From: Nitrospirota bacterium
GTDB taxonomy: Bacteria; Nitrospirota; Nitrospiria; Nitrospirales; Nitrospiraceae
Assembly: GCA_030684575.1 (NCBI GenBank)
Contig: JAUXVD010000019.1
Location: 179,806-243,805, forward strand
DNA length: 64,000 nucleotides
Reading direction: 5' to 3'
Shown: piece after piece, positions 1 through 8,622 of the stretch
Layout of the letters: each line of letters opens with the position of its first letter
How positions within the stretch are numbered: position 1 is the first letter of the stretch
Translations under genes and position numbers: made by a program
Notes under the pieces: generated by a model
Told to the model about the DNA's origin: nothing
What the model saw: only the letters and a program-made list of their open reading frames with translations
Databases searched by the model: none

Positions 1-2439
1 GGCATAGGTATTCCCAACGACTTCCCGTTCACTGTATCCTGTCAGAGCGCAGAAAGCCTTGTTGGCACTCAGGAGTCGTTTGTGGTTGTCCATAATGACC
101 AGTCCGACCGGTGCATTTGCCACGAACTGACGCCACTGGACTTCACTGGTGCGGAGGGCCTCTTCTGCCAGCTTTCGTTCTGAAATGTCCCGCGCAAAGG
201 CAAAATTCAACTCCTGGCCTTCGAAGGCCACGTAGTTGACGACGATCTCCACCGGATAGATCTCGCCGTTCTTCGTCCGGTGGCGTGTTTCAAATCGGAG
301 CTGTCCGGCCTGCCGAAGTTCTTCTAATAGACGTGGCGATGGCTCAGTCTGATGGTCGGGATCGATGTCTGCCACACGCATGGAGAGAAGCTCTTCCCTC
401 GAGTACCCGAGCCGTTGGCAGGCTGCATCGTTCACATTGACGAAGCGTGATTCCGTATCGATCCAGAACACCATGTCGGCGGCCCGGTCGACCGCGCATT
501 GGGTGATACGCAGCGCCAGTTCCGCCTGCTTCCGGTCGGTAATGTCGTGGCCGACCGTGATGAGGCAGGGGGTTCCATTGAGAGTGATCCGTTCGCTCGA
601 GACGAGCAGGTAGATGGCCGTACGATCCTTCTTCCACATGCCGAGCTCACGATTCTTAACGGATCCCTCATTCTGCAGTTGTTGAAAGTACCGGGCGCGG
701 TCCTCGGGGGTCGGCCATAGACCGAGCGAGAGAACGGTTTGGCCGATGGCTTCATCCCGTTGGTAGCCGAACAGCGTCAGCGCTGCATCATTCACTTCCA
801 GACAGCGTCCGGTCTCGAATTCCGTGAGAATGATCGGGTGGGGGCTTAATTGGAAGGCTTTGGCGAATCGTTCTTCGCTGACCCGCAGTGCCTCCTGTGC
901 TAGGATACGTGCTTCTTCGGTCTCGATCGCTGACGCCAGAATACCTATGAATCGTTCGTCTGCCTCGGTCGGAATAAAATCGTGCTGAAAGACGATGCAG
1001 AGCGATCCGACCGACTCTTGGCCACGGGTTACGACTTTGCCGACGTAGGTTTCCAAGCGAAAGCGGCCGACATTGGGGTCTGTCGTGGCATAGGACGTCT
1101 CTGCGAGATGACGAATGGTACGGAGGTGTTTCTCTCCCTGCTGGATAAGGTCGCAACAGAGATGCCCTTTAGCTTGGTCTACCGGATTAAAATCAGGAGG
1201 AGTCTGCCATTGGCCGATCGAACAGAGGAGCTCCCCCTCAAGACGAGAGTACAGGGCGCAGGTGCCTCCGAGCAGTTCTCCGGCCAGGGCCGTCAGGCGA
1301 TTGATGTTCGCCAAGGGATCGCTTCCGAACTCCAGGAAACATTCGTTGATTTTTCTCAATCTCTGCTCAGTCTGCCTGCGGTCTAGCTCTCCGCTGATCC
1401 ATCGCGCCATTAACTGAAGGAAGTCTTTGTCCGCCTCGCTGAATGTCCCTGGATAGGGGTCTGGCCCGAAGAAACACACCGTGCCATATACTCGGTGCTG
1501 TTCCAACAGTTTCGTGCCGATGTAGCTCTCTATGCCCAGGGCGGCATACCCGGGATGATGGCGCCAGTCGGACGATCCTGCATGTTCAAAACACAAGGGC
1601 CCTTCCGTCTGCAGCGTGGCGCTACAGAAGGATTGGGAGAGGGGGATCAGTGCGCCTGGGGCCGGATTACCGGTCGCTGGCCAGACCTGATTCAGTTCGA
1701 TGTAGTCGCCTACGACTCTGGTCAGCACGCCGATCGGCATCCGGAAGCGGAGGCAGCCGAGTTCCAGTACCGTCTGCATTCGTTGCTCGAATGTCAGGCC
1801 TGGCGCCGAGGTCGCGGCTTGGAGGGACCGGATGGCCTGCTCGCTTTCGTGCAGCGTCGACTCGACCTGTTTGCGGAGGGTGATGTCGTCGCAGACGACG
1901 AGAATCAAGATTTTGCCTGCTCCGTCCTGAATCGCACGCGCACGCTCTTTGACCCACAGCCTGGTGCCGTCCTTACGGATCTTTTGGATTTCCCAGTGGA
2001 AGAGCGTAGAGGGACTGGCGGCGCATGCGCTCAATTGTTCGAGCACGGCCTGATGGCTCTGGGGATCGAATACGCGGAGTACAGAGTGATTCGTCAGTTC
2101 CTTCTTGCTGTACCCCAGTTGCTCTGCCCCATAGGCATTGACTGACAGGACGGTGCCCTCATGTGAGAGGGTGAAGTACATGGAAGGATTGTCGTCGTAC
2201 AGGGTCTGGTACTGCTGTTCGTTGGCTTTGAGCGTCGCCTCCACTTGGGTTCTTCGTGCAACCTCCGCCTCAAGATCAGCAACCGCCTGTTCCAGTCCTT
2301 CGGCGCGCTCGCGGACTCGTTGCTCAGCGTCTTGGCCACATTCTTGTACCGCGAGCTTCTGTTCGAGTTGCGCCACGAGCGCACGAAGGTGGGCGAGTTC
2401 GGTGAAGGGAAGGTTTGTGCGATCCTGAGAAACGCTCAT
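1..2439 (-). CDS. Multi-PAS/GAF sensor protein, probably histidine kinase or diguanylate cyclase (C-terminus outside window)
   Basis: The reading frame opens at the ATG complementary to 2437-2439 and runs without a stop off the left edge, so 813 residues are visible. Residues 1-70 look coiled-coil (Glu/Gln/Arg-rich). A PAS domain follows at about 70-185, two GAF-like domains at about 195-345 and 370-500, then PAS domains at about 515-625, 635-745 and 760 onward. Several end in the PAC-type signature DITDRKQAE or DISERKLAEEAL. This is the sensory part of a cytoplasmic signalling protein with no membrane segment in the visible portion. The output domain (histidine kinase, GGDEF or EAL) lies outside the window, so the class is not decided. 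The ligand is unknown. Confidence 0.8.
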   Translation of the reverse strand, partial: MSVSQDRTNLPFTELAHLRALVAQLEQKLAVQECGQDAEQRVRERAEGLEQAVADLEAEVARRTQVEATLKANEQQYQTLYDDNPSMYFTLSHEGTVLSVNAYGAEQLGYSKKELTNHSVLRVFDPQSHQAVLEQLSACAASPSTLFHWEIQKIRKDGTRLWVKERARAIQDGAGKILILVVCDDITLRKQVESTLHESEQAIRSLQAATSAPGLTFEQRMQTVLELGCLRFRMPIGVLTRVVGDYIELNQVWPATGNPAPGALIPLSQSFCSATLQTEGPLCFEHAGSSDWRHHPGYAALGIESYIGTKLLEQHRVYGTVCFFGPDPYPGTFSEADKDFLQLMARWISGELDRRQTEQRLRKINECFLEFGSDPLANINRLTALAGELLGGTCALYSRLEGELLCSIGQWQTPPDFNPVDQAKGHLCCDLIQQGEKHLRTIRHLAETSYATTDPNVGRFRLETYVGKVVTRGQESVGSLCIVFQHDFIPTEADERFIGILASAIETEEARILAQEALRVSEERFAKAFQLSPHPIILTEFETGRCLEVNDAALTLFGYQRDEAIGQTVLSLGLWPTPEDRARYFQQLQNEGSVKNRELGMWKKDRTAIYLLVSSERITLNGTPCLITVGHDITDRKQAELALRITQCAVDRAADMVFWIDTESRFVNVNDAACQRLGYSREELLSMRVADIDPDHQTEPSPRLLEELRQAGQLRFETRHRTKNGEIYPVEIVVNYVAFEGQELNFAFARDISERKLAEEALRTSEVQWRQFVANAPVGLVIMDNHKRLLSANKAFCALTGYSEREVVGNTYA

Positions 2440-2736
2440 CGCAGGCTCAGTTCAGGTTGCGGCTCAGCCGGTCATATACCCAACGCTGGAGATCAGTGCC
2501 GGTACATCCTCGGGGCTTGCAGGCGCTTGTGTGGCATGTCGCAATGCGGGGTGTAGGATAAAGCGGGCAGCTTGAGAAAATCTAGAGCCGTTAGGCCCTG
2601 GCCTGAGCCGTTACAGGCGTTCTCTGGAGGGAGAAAGCGGGGTCCCGGCGAGGCGATTGACGGTTTTCGGCTGTGTGTTCATCCACGGAAGCCCCTGCTC
2701 GCACCGTCATGTGTGCTGGCATCCACGCCGAGCTCT
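2440..2736. other. Intergenic spacer without a recognised gene
   Basis: This spacer lies between the 5' end of the sensor gene and the 3' end of uvrC, both on the minus strand. No convincing gene or terminator hairpin was seen. It should hold the promoter of the sensor gene, but I could not pick one with confidence. Confidence 0.5.
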
Positions 2737-4545
2737 CTATTCGGCGAGTGCTTTCCGAAGCTCCGTGAGAGTCCTAGTATCAAGACCGGCGTCCTGCAGC
2801 GCCTTGTCGCTGGCCGCCGAGATATTTTCGAGACTGCCGAACTGTTTGAGGAGTCGATTCCGTGTGACCTCGCCGATGCCGCGTACGCGATCGAGTGGAG
2901 AGGCCAGCATGGACTTGCCTCGCAGTTTGCGATGGAAGGTGATCGCAAAGCGATGAGCCTCGTCGCGGATACGTTGGACGAGATGGGTCGCCGGAGAGTT
3001 CGCGCGCAGGAGAATGGGGTTTTTCCGGCCGGGGAGGAAAATCCGCTCCTCCTTTTCACCGCGTGCTTTGGCCAGGCCCATAATAGCCAAGTCTGGATGT
3101 CCGACCCGTCTCAGCCCTTCCATGGCCGCGGCGAGTTGGCCGAGCCCTCCGTCGATGAGGATGAGATCCGGGCGCGCGAGATGCTCGCTATCTCCGTAGC
3201 GGCGCATGACGACTTCCTGCATGCTGGCGAAGTCGTCGGCGCCAATGACGGTTTGGATGGTGAATCGCCGATAATCCGCTTTCTTCATCTGGCCATCTTC
3301 CCACACGACCATGGAGGCGACGGATTGCTGGCCCATCGTATTCGAAATGTCGAACCCCTCGATACGCCGGGGCAGGACCTCCAGCCGGATGAGCCGCTTG
3401 AGTTCTTCGACAGCCTGCTGTCCGACTTCTTCGTCTCGCAGGTGGTTGGCGACGGCGGCGGCGGCATTTTCCTCTGCCAGGAGGAGCAATTGGTGTTTCA
3501 CGCCACGCTCCGGTGCCACGACGCGGACGGTGTTTCCGCGTTTGCCTGAGAGCCATTCTTCGATGACCCTGACGTCGTCGAGTTCGGTGGGAATGAGCAG
3601 CTCTTTGGGCGGTTGGCCGTCTTTGTTGTAGAACTGCTCAATGGCCGATCGAACCAGTTCTTCGTCTACGGCGTCGGCTGAATGGGGCCAAAAGAAATCT
3701 TTACGTCCGATGAGGAGGCCTCCGCGCACGAAGAGAATCTGGAGATCGACCGCTGTGCCTTGCCGCGCCAGCCCAATCACGTCCTGATCGGTCGTCGTCG
3801 TTTGGGTGATACGTTGCTTCTCCAGCGTACGTTCGATGTTGAAGAGCCGGTCACGCAAGCGGGCGGCCTCTTCGAATTCCTCCCGCTCCGCCGCCGATTC
3901 CATCTGGGCCCGCAAATCGTCCAGCAACTCATGGTCGCGCCCTTCGAGGAACTGGCGAACCTGGGCGACGATGTGGTGGTAGTCCTCTTTCGATTGATTG
4001 CCGGTGCAGGGGGCCATGCAGCGTTTGATTTCGAATTCGATGCAGGCCCGTTCCGCCTTGCCGTTGATGTCGATCGTGCAAGTCGCCAGGGGAAAGGACT
4101 TCTTGATCACTTTCAAGGTTTCCCGCAAGGCGCCTGCCGGCGTGTAGGGGCCATAATAGAGCGCGCCGTCTTTCTGTACGCGGCGCACGATGGAGAGGCG
4201 GGGAAAGTCCTCTTTAATTGGCAGCCGGAGGTAGGGGTATTGTTTGTCGTCCCGTAAGACCACGTTGAATCGCGGACGATGCTGCTTGATCAGATTGCTT
4301 TCCAGAATCAGCGCTTCGAGTTCCGAGCGGGTGACAATCGTTTCGAGGTCTGCGATATGGCCGACCAGGACGGCGTTTTTCGGGGAATGATCGGCCCCTT
4401 TCTGAAAGTAGGACCGCACACGGTTGGAGAGGACTGAGGCCTTCCCGATGTAGAGCAGCTCACCCTGTGAATCCCTGAATAGATAGACCCCTGGTTGATC
4501 TGGGAGGTGGTCGAGCTTGGATTGCAGTTCTTGGGATGTAGCCAT
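2737..4545 (-). CDS. uvrC: Excinuclease ABC subunit C (UvrC)
   Basis: 602 residues, the usual UvrC length. UvrC makes the two incisions flanking a DNA lesion in UvrABC nucleotide excision repair. The GIY-YIG nuclease domain is at the N-terminus (GVYLFRDSQGELLYIGKA, about residues 19-36), followed by a Cys-containing stretch and a UVR domain near 200-240. The RNase H-like endonuclease domain begins around RRIEGFDISNTMG (about 395-410). The C-terminal helix-hairpin-helix pair includes RVRGIGEVTRNRLLKQFG. The gene reads away from dapF, with an intergenic inverted repeat of about 115 bp between them. Identity is secure. Confidence 0.97.
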   Translation of the reverse strand: MATSQELQSKLDHLPDQPGVYLFRDSQGELLYIGKASVLSNRVRSYFQKGADHSPKNAVLVGHIADLETIVTRSELEALILESNLIKQHRPRFNVVLRDDKQYPYLRLPIKEDFPRLSIVRRVQKDGALYYGPYTPAGALRETLKVIKKSFPLATCTIDINGKAERACIEFEIKRCMAPCTGNQSKEDYHHIVAQVRQFLEGRDHELLDDLRAQMESAAEREEFEEAARLRDRLFNIERTLEKQRITQTTTTDQDVIGLARQGTAVDLQILFVRGGLLIGRKDFFWPHSADAVDEELVRSAIEQFYNKDGQPPKELLIPTELDDVRVIEEWLSGKRGNTVRVVAPERGVKHQLLLLAEENAAAAVANHLRDEEVGQQAVEELKRLIRLEVLPRRIEGFDISNTMGQQSVASMVVWEDGQMKKADYRRFTIQTVIGADDFASMQEVVMRRYGDSEHLARPDLILIDGGLGQLAAAMEGLRRVGHPDLAIMGLAKARGEKEERIFLPGRKNPILLRANSPATHLVQRIRDEAHRFAITFHRKLRGKSMLASPLDRVRGIGEVTRNRLLKQFGSLENISAASDKALQDAGLDTRTLTELRKALAE

Positions 4546-4664
4546 CAGCTGTCAGCCTTCAGCGGTCGGCAAGAATAGAATGCCTTCAGGCAACATTCTA
4601 CGGTCCGAGACCATCTGTGGCAACTTGTCCGATGGAGTACGGCTGATCGCTGACGGCTCGCTTA
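4546..4664. repeat. Intergenic inverted pair of degenerate short tandem repeats (TCAGC type)
   Basis: The left arm, 4546-4573, is built from variants of GTCAGC/TTCAGC. The right arm, about 4639-4666, carries the inverse (GGCTGATCGCTGACGGCT). The arms can pair across about 65 bases. The right arm just overlaps the dapF stop. It has the same architecture as other spacers in this window, with a different repeat unit. Confidence 0.6.
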
Positions 4665-5531
4665 GCGCAGGCTGCGCACGAACGATGGACTGAGACTTCC
4701 CCGAGCCACTTCTGCGACCGGGCCCTTCATGGTGAGGCTGAAGTCCGAGGTCACTTCAATGTTGAGCTGGCCTCCCGGCATCTTCACCGTGACGGGGCTT
4801 TTCACCAATCCGAGTCGGACCGCCGCACTGGCCGCGGCACAGGAGGAGGAGCCGGAGGCCTGGGTTTCACCGGCCCCCCGCTCCCAGATGAGGATGAAGA
4901 GTTCTTTCGGGCCGGTTGGCACGGCGAGTTGGACGTTCGTACGTTTCGGGAAGAGGGCATGGTTCTCGAGTGCCGGCCCTAATTTCAGGAGATCCTCCCG
5001 TGACCAGGCCTGTCCTGCTGATTTGAAGACGACGCAATGGGGATTGCCGACGCTGACACCGGTGAAGATGAGCGACTGGCCTGCGGCGTCGATGGGCTGT
5101 TCGATCAGTTCGCTGGTGGTGAGGGTGCAGGGAAGTGCCGCCGGCTGGAATGTGGCCCGACCCATTTCAACGGTCACGGCGCTGGCATCTCCATGCCGGT
5201 CGACATGCAGATCGATCGTCACGAGCCCGCCCTTGGTCTCAACGGTGAAGTGTGTTTTTTTCGTTTTGCCGGTGGCATGGAGATAGCGGGCGAAGATCCG
5301 CAGTCCGTTGCCGGACTTTTCCGCTTCACTGCCGTCTGGATTATAGATGCGCAGGCCGAAGTCCGCTTTTTTTGACGGCACCAGCGCAAGAATCCCATCG
5401 CTGCCCAAGCCCCAATTGCGGTCGCAGATGGATTTGATCCTCGATGGGCTGAGCGAGAACGAAAGTTCTTTGGGATCCATCACCACATAGTCGTTGCCCA
5501 GCCCATGTCCGCGAAAGAAACCGTTCTTCAT
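4662..5531 (-). CDS. Diaminopimelate epimerase family protein with Ser replacing both catalytic Cys
   Basis: 289 residues with the DapF fold signature throughout: GNDYVVMD near the N-terminus, NPDGSEAEKSGNGLRIFARY at about 64-83, GNPHCVVF and IWERGAGETQASGSSSC near 226. DapF interconverts LL- and meso-diaminopimelate using a two-base mechanism with two cysteines (Cys73 and Cys217 in E. coli). Here the aligned positions are Ser73 and Ser226, while the surrounding motifs are intact. The protein may therefore have changed activity, be a weak epimerase or be a non-epimerase paralogue. A canonical DapF would then be expected elsewhere in the genome. Family membership is sure; function is not. Confidence 0.85.
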   Translation of the reverse strand: MKNGFFRGHGLGNDYVVMDPKELSFSLSPSRIKSICDRNWGLGSDGILALVPSKKADFGLRIYNPDGSEAEKSGNGLRIFARYLHATGKTKKTHFTVETKGGLVTIDLHVDRHGDASAVTVEMGRATFQPAALPCTLTTSELIEQPIDAAGQSLIFTGVSVGNPHCVVFKSAGQAWSREDLLKLGPALENHALFPKRTNVQLAVPTGPKELFILIWERGAGETQASGSSSCAAASAAVRLGLVKSPVTVKMPGGQLNIEVTSDFSLTMKGPVAEVARGSLSPSFVRSLR

Positions 5532-5649
5532 CCTGACTCCTTTGGTATCTCATCGTTCGTAAGCGTGAAGCGGGGGAACAATACTGTGGCTGGACCGGAA
5601 TCGTCAATGGGGTCAGTCGGGGCCAGGGCCTGAATCGGTGGGGCCTTCT

Positions 5650-5679
5650 TCACGAGCGACGAGCGACGCTTGACGAGGT
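5650..5679. repeat. Short degenerate tandem repeat (ACGAGCG type)
   Basis: About 30 bases made of ACGAGCG/ACGAGG variants, just after the stop of the VOC gene. It resembles one arm of the inverted-repeat spacers seen elsewhere, but no clear opposite arm was found. Confidence 0.4.
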
Positions 5680-6087
5680 TTATACGATCTTCACGCCAGG
5701 AGGCCGTTCGATGAGTTCGATCTCATAACCATCGGGGGCATCGATGAAGATGAAGCGGCTGCCGGATGACGTCTGGGTAGGGCCGTCCGTGATCGTGACG
5801 CCCCTTGCGGTGAGGGACGTGATGGTGTCGTCCATGTTCTCGACTTGAAAGGCCAGATGGACGAGGTCTTCCTGGACCTTCACCGGCCCGCTGGGAGGAA
5901 AACTCGTCAGCTCAATCAGCTCATCGCTGTTGGGAACTTTCAGGAACGCCAGTTGTGATCCGCGAGGCGAGGTCTTCCGTTCAATCACCTCGAGGCCAAG
6001 CACGGTCGTATAGAACCGGATCGTCTGATCCAGATCGCTGACACGCATGCGGGTGTGGAGGAGCTTCGTAACTTTCATGGGACCCAT
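5680..6087 (-). CDS. VOC family protein, lactoylglutathione lyase-like
   Basis: 135 residues with the vicinal-oxygen-chelate beta-alpha-beta-beta-beta repeat twice. Candidate metal ligands sit at the expected places: His in LLHTRMRV, Glu in ELIELTSF, His in DLVHLAFQVE and Glu in GYEIELIE. These four match glyoxalase I, which turns the hemithioacetal of methylglyoxal and glutathione into S-lactoylglutathione. The VOC fold is also used by other enzymes, so the substrate is uncertain. An alternative start lies three codons downstream (MKVTKLLH). It stands alone between dapF and the GNAT gene. Confidence 0.8.
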   Translation of the reverse strand: MGPMKVTKLLHTRMRVSDLDQTIRFYTTVLGLEVIERKTSPRGSQLAFLKVPNSDELIELTSFPPSGPVKVQEDLVHLAFQVENMDDTITSLTARGVTITDGPTQTSSGSRFIFIDAPDGYEIELIERPPGVKIV

Positions 6088-6170
6088 TATAGAAGAAGCC
6101 GTCAGCGTTCAGCACTCAGCTGTTAGCCTTCTGAGATTATAATCTGATAACTGAACGCTGAAGGCTATGC
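6088..6170. repeat. Intergenic inverted pair of degenerate short tandem repeats (TCAGC type)
   Basis: The left arm, 6098-6129, contains GTCAGC, TTCAGC, CTCAGC and GTTAGCC. The right arm, 6144-6170, contains the inverse, CTGAACGCTGAAGGCT. The whole can fold into one long imperfect hairpin. It separates the VOC and GNAT genes and just overlaps the GNAT 3' end. Confidence 0.6.
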
Positions 6171-6644
6171 TTTTTTCTCCCTCGCCGGGCCATTGGTCTT
6201 GCGGAGCAGTATTTCGGCGCTGCCGGGGATCAGAAAGTTCGGCATGGGGCCGATTTCCTGATAGCCGTTCTTCTGGTAGAAGGCACGAGCGGTCGCATTA
6301 AAATCGGAGACGCAGGCAAAGAGGTTCTTCGTTCTGGAGAAGACGGAGCGCTCCACCTGAGCCAGGAGAGCGGCACCGATGCCCATCTTTCTTGTTCCTG
6401 GGGCCACCCCGAGTAATTCCAGGTAATCACCCAGTAAGAACTTCTCGCGAATGAGCGCCACTCCGGCGACCTTCCCATCAACCAGCGCCACGAGGCTCTC
6501 ACGTCCCTGTGGCAGCGGGCAGAAGATGCGATGCCAATCCGCACTGGTATAGCCCAATGTTGTCCAAGGTTCGGAGTCCGCTAAGAGTTGTACGACGGCG
6601 TCACGGTCCTCCGCCTGCATCGGTCTGATGTCCGGCATGGTCAT
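6165..6644 (-). CDS. GNAT family N-acetyltransferase
   Basis: 159 residues with a GNAT acetyl-CoA fold. The acetyl-CoA binding loop is recognisable around GVAPGTRKMGIGAALL (Q/RxxGxG/A type, about 80-95), and NATARAFYQKNGYQEIG gives the C-terminal strand and helix. The start codon overlaps the stop of the polysaccharide deacetylase gene by four bases (ATGA), so the two are translationally coupled. The acetyl acceptor cannot be predicted. The family call is solid. Confidence 0.88.
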   Translation of the reverse strand: MTMPDIRPMQAEDRDAVVQLLADSEPWTTLGYTSADWHRIFCPLPQGRESLVALVDGKVAGVALIREKFLLGDYLELLGVAPGTRKMGIGAALLAQVERSVFSRTKNLFACVSDFNATARAFYQKNGYQEIGPMPNFLIPGSAEILLRKTNGPAREKKA

Positions 6645-7354
6645 GGCGTCGCCTCATTACAGATCAGGAGGTCGCTCATGGTCATGGGGGTGAGGCGTCG
6701 CTCCGGCAGGAGATGTTCCTGGAGGTTTTGCACGACTTCGTGCGTATGTTTGCCCTTTCCGTTGGCATGCATGACGATGACGCTGCCCTTTCGGACTGAT
6801 CGCTTCATTCGGTCTTCGATCTGGATTGCCGTAATCGTCGGATCTGGATCGCCGGACACCACATTCCAGAGAATGAATCGAAGGCCAAGGGACCGCACCA
6901 TATTGACCGTGTCGTCGTTGAATTCCCCATAGGGAGGGCGAAACAGGGTCGCGTCATGATGGTATTTGGTTTTGAGCAGACGAACCGGACCGAGGATTTC
7001 TTGTTTCTGTTCGTCCACGGAATGGAGCGGCAGATGGGCATGGATTTCTCCGTGGGTGCCGATTTCAAAGAAGGGGATCTGGAGGAGGGCTTGTACTTGC
7101 TGGTCGTGCTTCGCCATCCACTTCCCCGACATGAAGAAGGTGGCAGGGATCTTCTGCTCGATCAAATAATCGATTAAGTTCTGATCGTAACCTGTCCCTT
7201 TCTGTACCGGGCAGAGGTCGAACGTCAGGGCCACTCCGGGACAGGAGGAGGGCCCAGATTTGATCACCTGGGCCTGCGCGAAGGGCGGCAGTGCCGGGGT
7301 CAGCAGCATTGCGAGGGTCAGGCACAACATGGCGGGCGAGTAGCGCGGGTGCAT
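6641..7354 (-). CDS. Secreted polysaccharide deacetylase (NodB/carbohydrate esterase 4 family)
   Basis: 237 residues with a signal peptide of about 28 residues ending AQAQ. NodB motifs are visible in order: LTFDLCP (motif 1, with one Asp of the usual TFDD changed), GTHGEIHAHLPLHS with the metal-binding HxxxH, RPPYGEFN (motif 3), ILWNVVSGDPD and VIVMHANGKGKHT (motif 5). These enzymes remove N- or O-acetyl groups from chitooligosaccharides, peptidoglycan or exopolysaccharide outside the cytoplasmic membrane. The metal triad looks intact apart from motif 1. The gene overlaps the downstream acetyltransferase gene, and its start lies back to back with the site-2 protease. Confidence 0.88.
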   Translation of the reverse strand: MHPRYSPAMLCLTLAMLLTPALPPFAQAQVIKSGPSSCPGVALTFDLCPVQKGTGYDQNLIDYLIEQKIPATFFMSGKWMAKHDQQVQALLQIPFFEIGTHGEIHAHLPLHSVDEQKQEILGPVRLLKTKYHHDATLFRPPYGEFNDDTVNMVRSLGLRFILWNVVSGDPDPTITAIQIEDRMKRSVRKGSVIVMHANGKGKHTHEVVQNLQEHLLPERRLTPMTMSDLLICNEATP

Positions 7355-7427
7355 GGTGGCAAGTATACCTGATCCAGCAGGCGATGCCGAGTTGACGCTC
7401 GAAATCTCCCGCTGTTACGGTGGACAT

Positions 7428-8579
7428 ATGACGTTATCCAATTGGAAGATCGGTCGTGCGCTCGGTATCCCGATTCACGTACATGCGTCCTGGTTTGTCG
7501 TGTTCTTCTTTGTCACCTGGTCCCTGGCGACAGGCTATCTACCGGAGACCTTACCTGGTCTGTCGGCCCCACGCTATTGGGGGATGGGTGGTATTGCCGC
7601 GCTCTTGCTGTTTCTCTCCGTCCTGTTGCATGAACTGGGACATTCCTATGTGGCGCTGCGCTATCAGATCCCGATCAGGCAGATCACCCTGTTCATCTTC
7701 GGCGGGATGGCGCATATGGGGAAAGAGCCGCCTACTCCGCGGGCGGAGTTTTTGATCGCGATGGCGGGGCCGCTGGTGAGCTTGATTCTGGGGGTCGGCT
7801 GTCTCGGCGGAGCCATGGCGACGGATGCGTTGTTTGCAGGATCAGGGCTGCAAGGACTTGTCGTCCTGGGAGGGTTGCTCGGCATGGTCAATGTGCAGCT
7901 CGGACTGTTCAATTTGATCCCCGGGTTCCCGTTAGATGGCGGACGGGTCTTACGTGCAGGGCTGTGGGCCTGGAGCAAGGATTTTGATCGAGCGACCGGC
8001 CAGGCCGCGTTGACGGGAATCGGATTCGGTGTGGCGATTGGGTTGATCGGCGCGGTCTTGATGGTGGGGACTTGGTTCGGCGCCTGGGAAGATTCCATCG
8101 CGACAGACGGGGGCTGGCTCATCTTCATCGGTGCCTTCCTTTTTTCGGCGGCGCTGGCCAGCAGACGGCAAGCCACGATACGGGTTTCGTTATCGTCGGT
8201 GAGGATTCGTCAGGTGATGGTGCACCCGGTGGTGCAGGTGCCACCGGACATGACGTTGCAGGATGCGGTCGATCAGTACTTCGTCGCGCATGGATTTAGT
8301 GGGTTCCCAGTCTGTGAGGAGGGGCAGGTGCTCGGGGTGGTTACTGTGGGGGATGTGCAGGCTGTTTCGACGGCATTGTGGCCATGGCGCCGCGTGCGCG
8401 ACATCATGAGTCCCGTGTCGCCATCGTTCTGTATTCCTCCGGACTGGTCGGTCATGCAGGCGATGGAGCGGATGGCTCAGGGCGGGTGGGATCGTCTTGT
8501 GGTGATGGAGCATGGAGCGATCGTGGGGCTCATCACCCGATCGGCCATCGCACAGTTTCTGGAACTGCATCGGGCGTAA
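7428..8579 (+). CDS. Site-2 protease family zinc metalloprotease with CBS domains
   Basis: 383 residues from the ATG at 7428. A longer in-frame start at 7353 adds 25 polar residues and overlaps the divergent deacetylase gene, so 7428 is preferred. The protein is polytopic. The zinc site is HELGHS (HExxH) in the second membrane segment, and the partner motif GFPLDGGRVLRA carries the third ligand Asp. Two CBS domains occupy the C-terminal 130 residues (about RIRQVMVHPVVQV and VRDIMSPVSPSF). This is the Rip/SpoIVFB-like group of intramembrane proteases, in which CBS domains sense adenosine nucleotides. The substrate is unknown. Confidence 0.92.
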   Translation: MTLSNWKIGRALGIPIHVHASWFVVFFFVTWSLATGYLPETLPGLSAPRYWGMGGIAALLLFLSVLLHELGHSYVALRYQIPIRQITLFIFGGMAHMGKEPPTPRAEFLIAMAGPLVSLILGVGCLGGAMATDALFAGSGLQGLVVLGGLLGMVNVQLGLFNLIPGFPLDGGRVLRAGLWAWSKDFDRATGQAALTGIGFGVAIGLIGAVLMVGTWFGAWEDSIATDGGWLIFIGAFLFSAALASRRQATIRVSLSSVRIRQVMVHPVVQVPPDMTLQDAVDQYFVAHGFSGFPVCEEGQVLGVVTVGDVQAVSTALWPWRRVRDIMSPVSPSFCIPPDWSVMQAMERMAQGGWDRLVVMEHGAIVGLITRSAIAQFLELHRA

Positions 8580-8622
8580 GACGTGAGACGTGAAGGGTGC
8601 GCGCCAAAGGGTGATGCGATGA

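Noticed and set aside
2572..3549. Long plus-strand ORF opposite uvrC
   Set aside because: It is the antisense shadow of uvrC. Its sequence has no recognisable motif and the minus-strand frame is clearly UvrC.
7353..7427. Upstream start for the site-2 protease
   Set aside because: It adds 25 residues without family similarity and overlaps the start of the divergent deacetylase gene.
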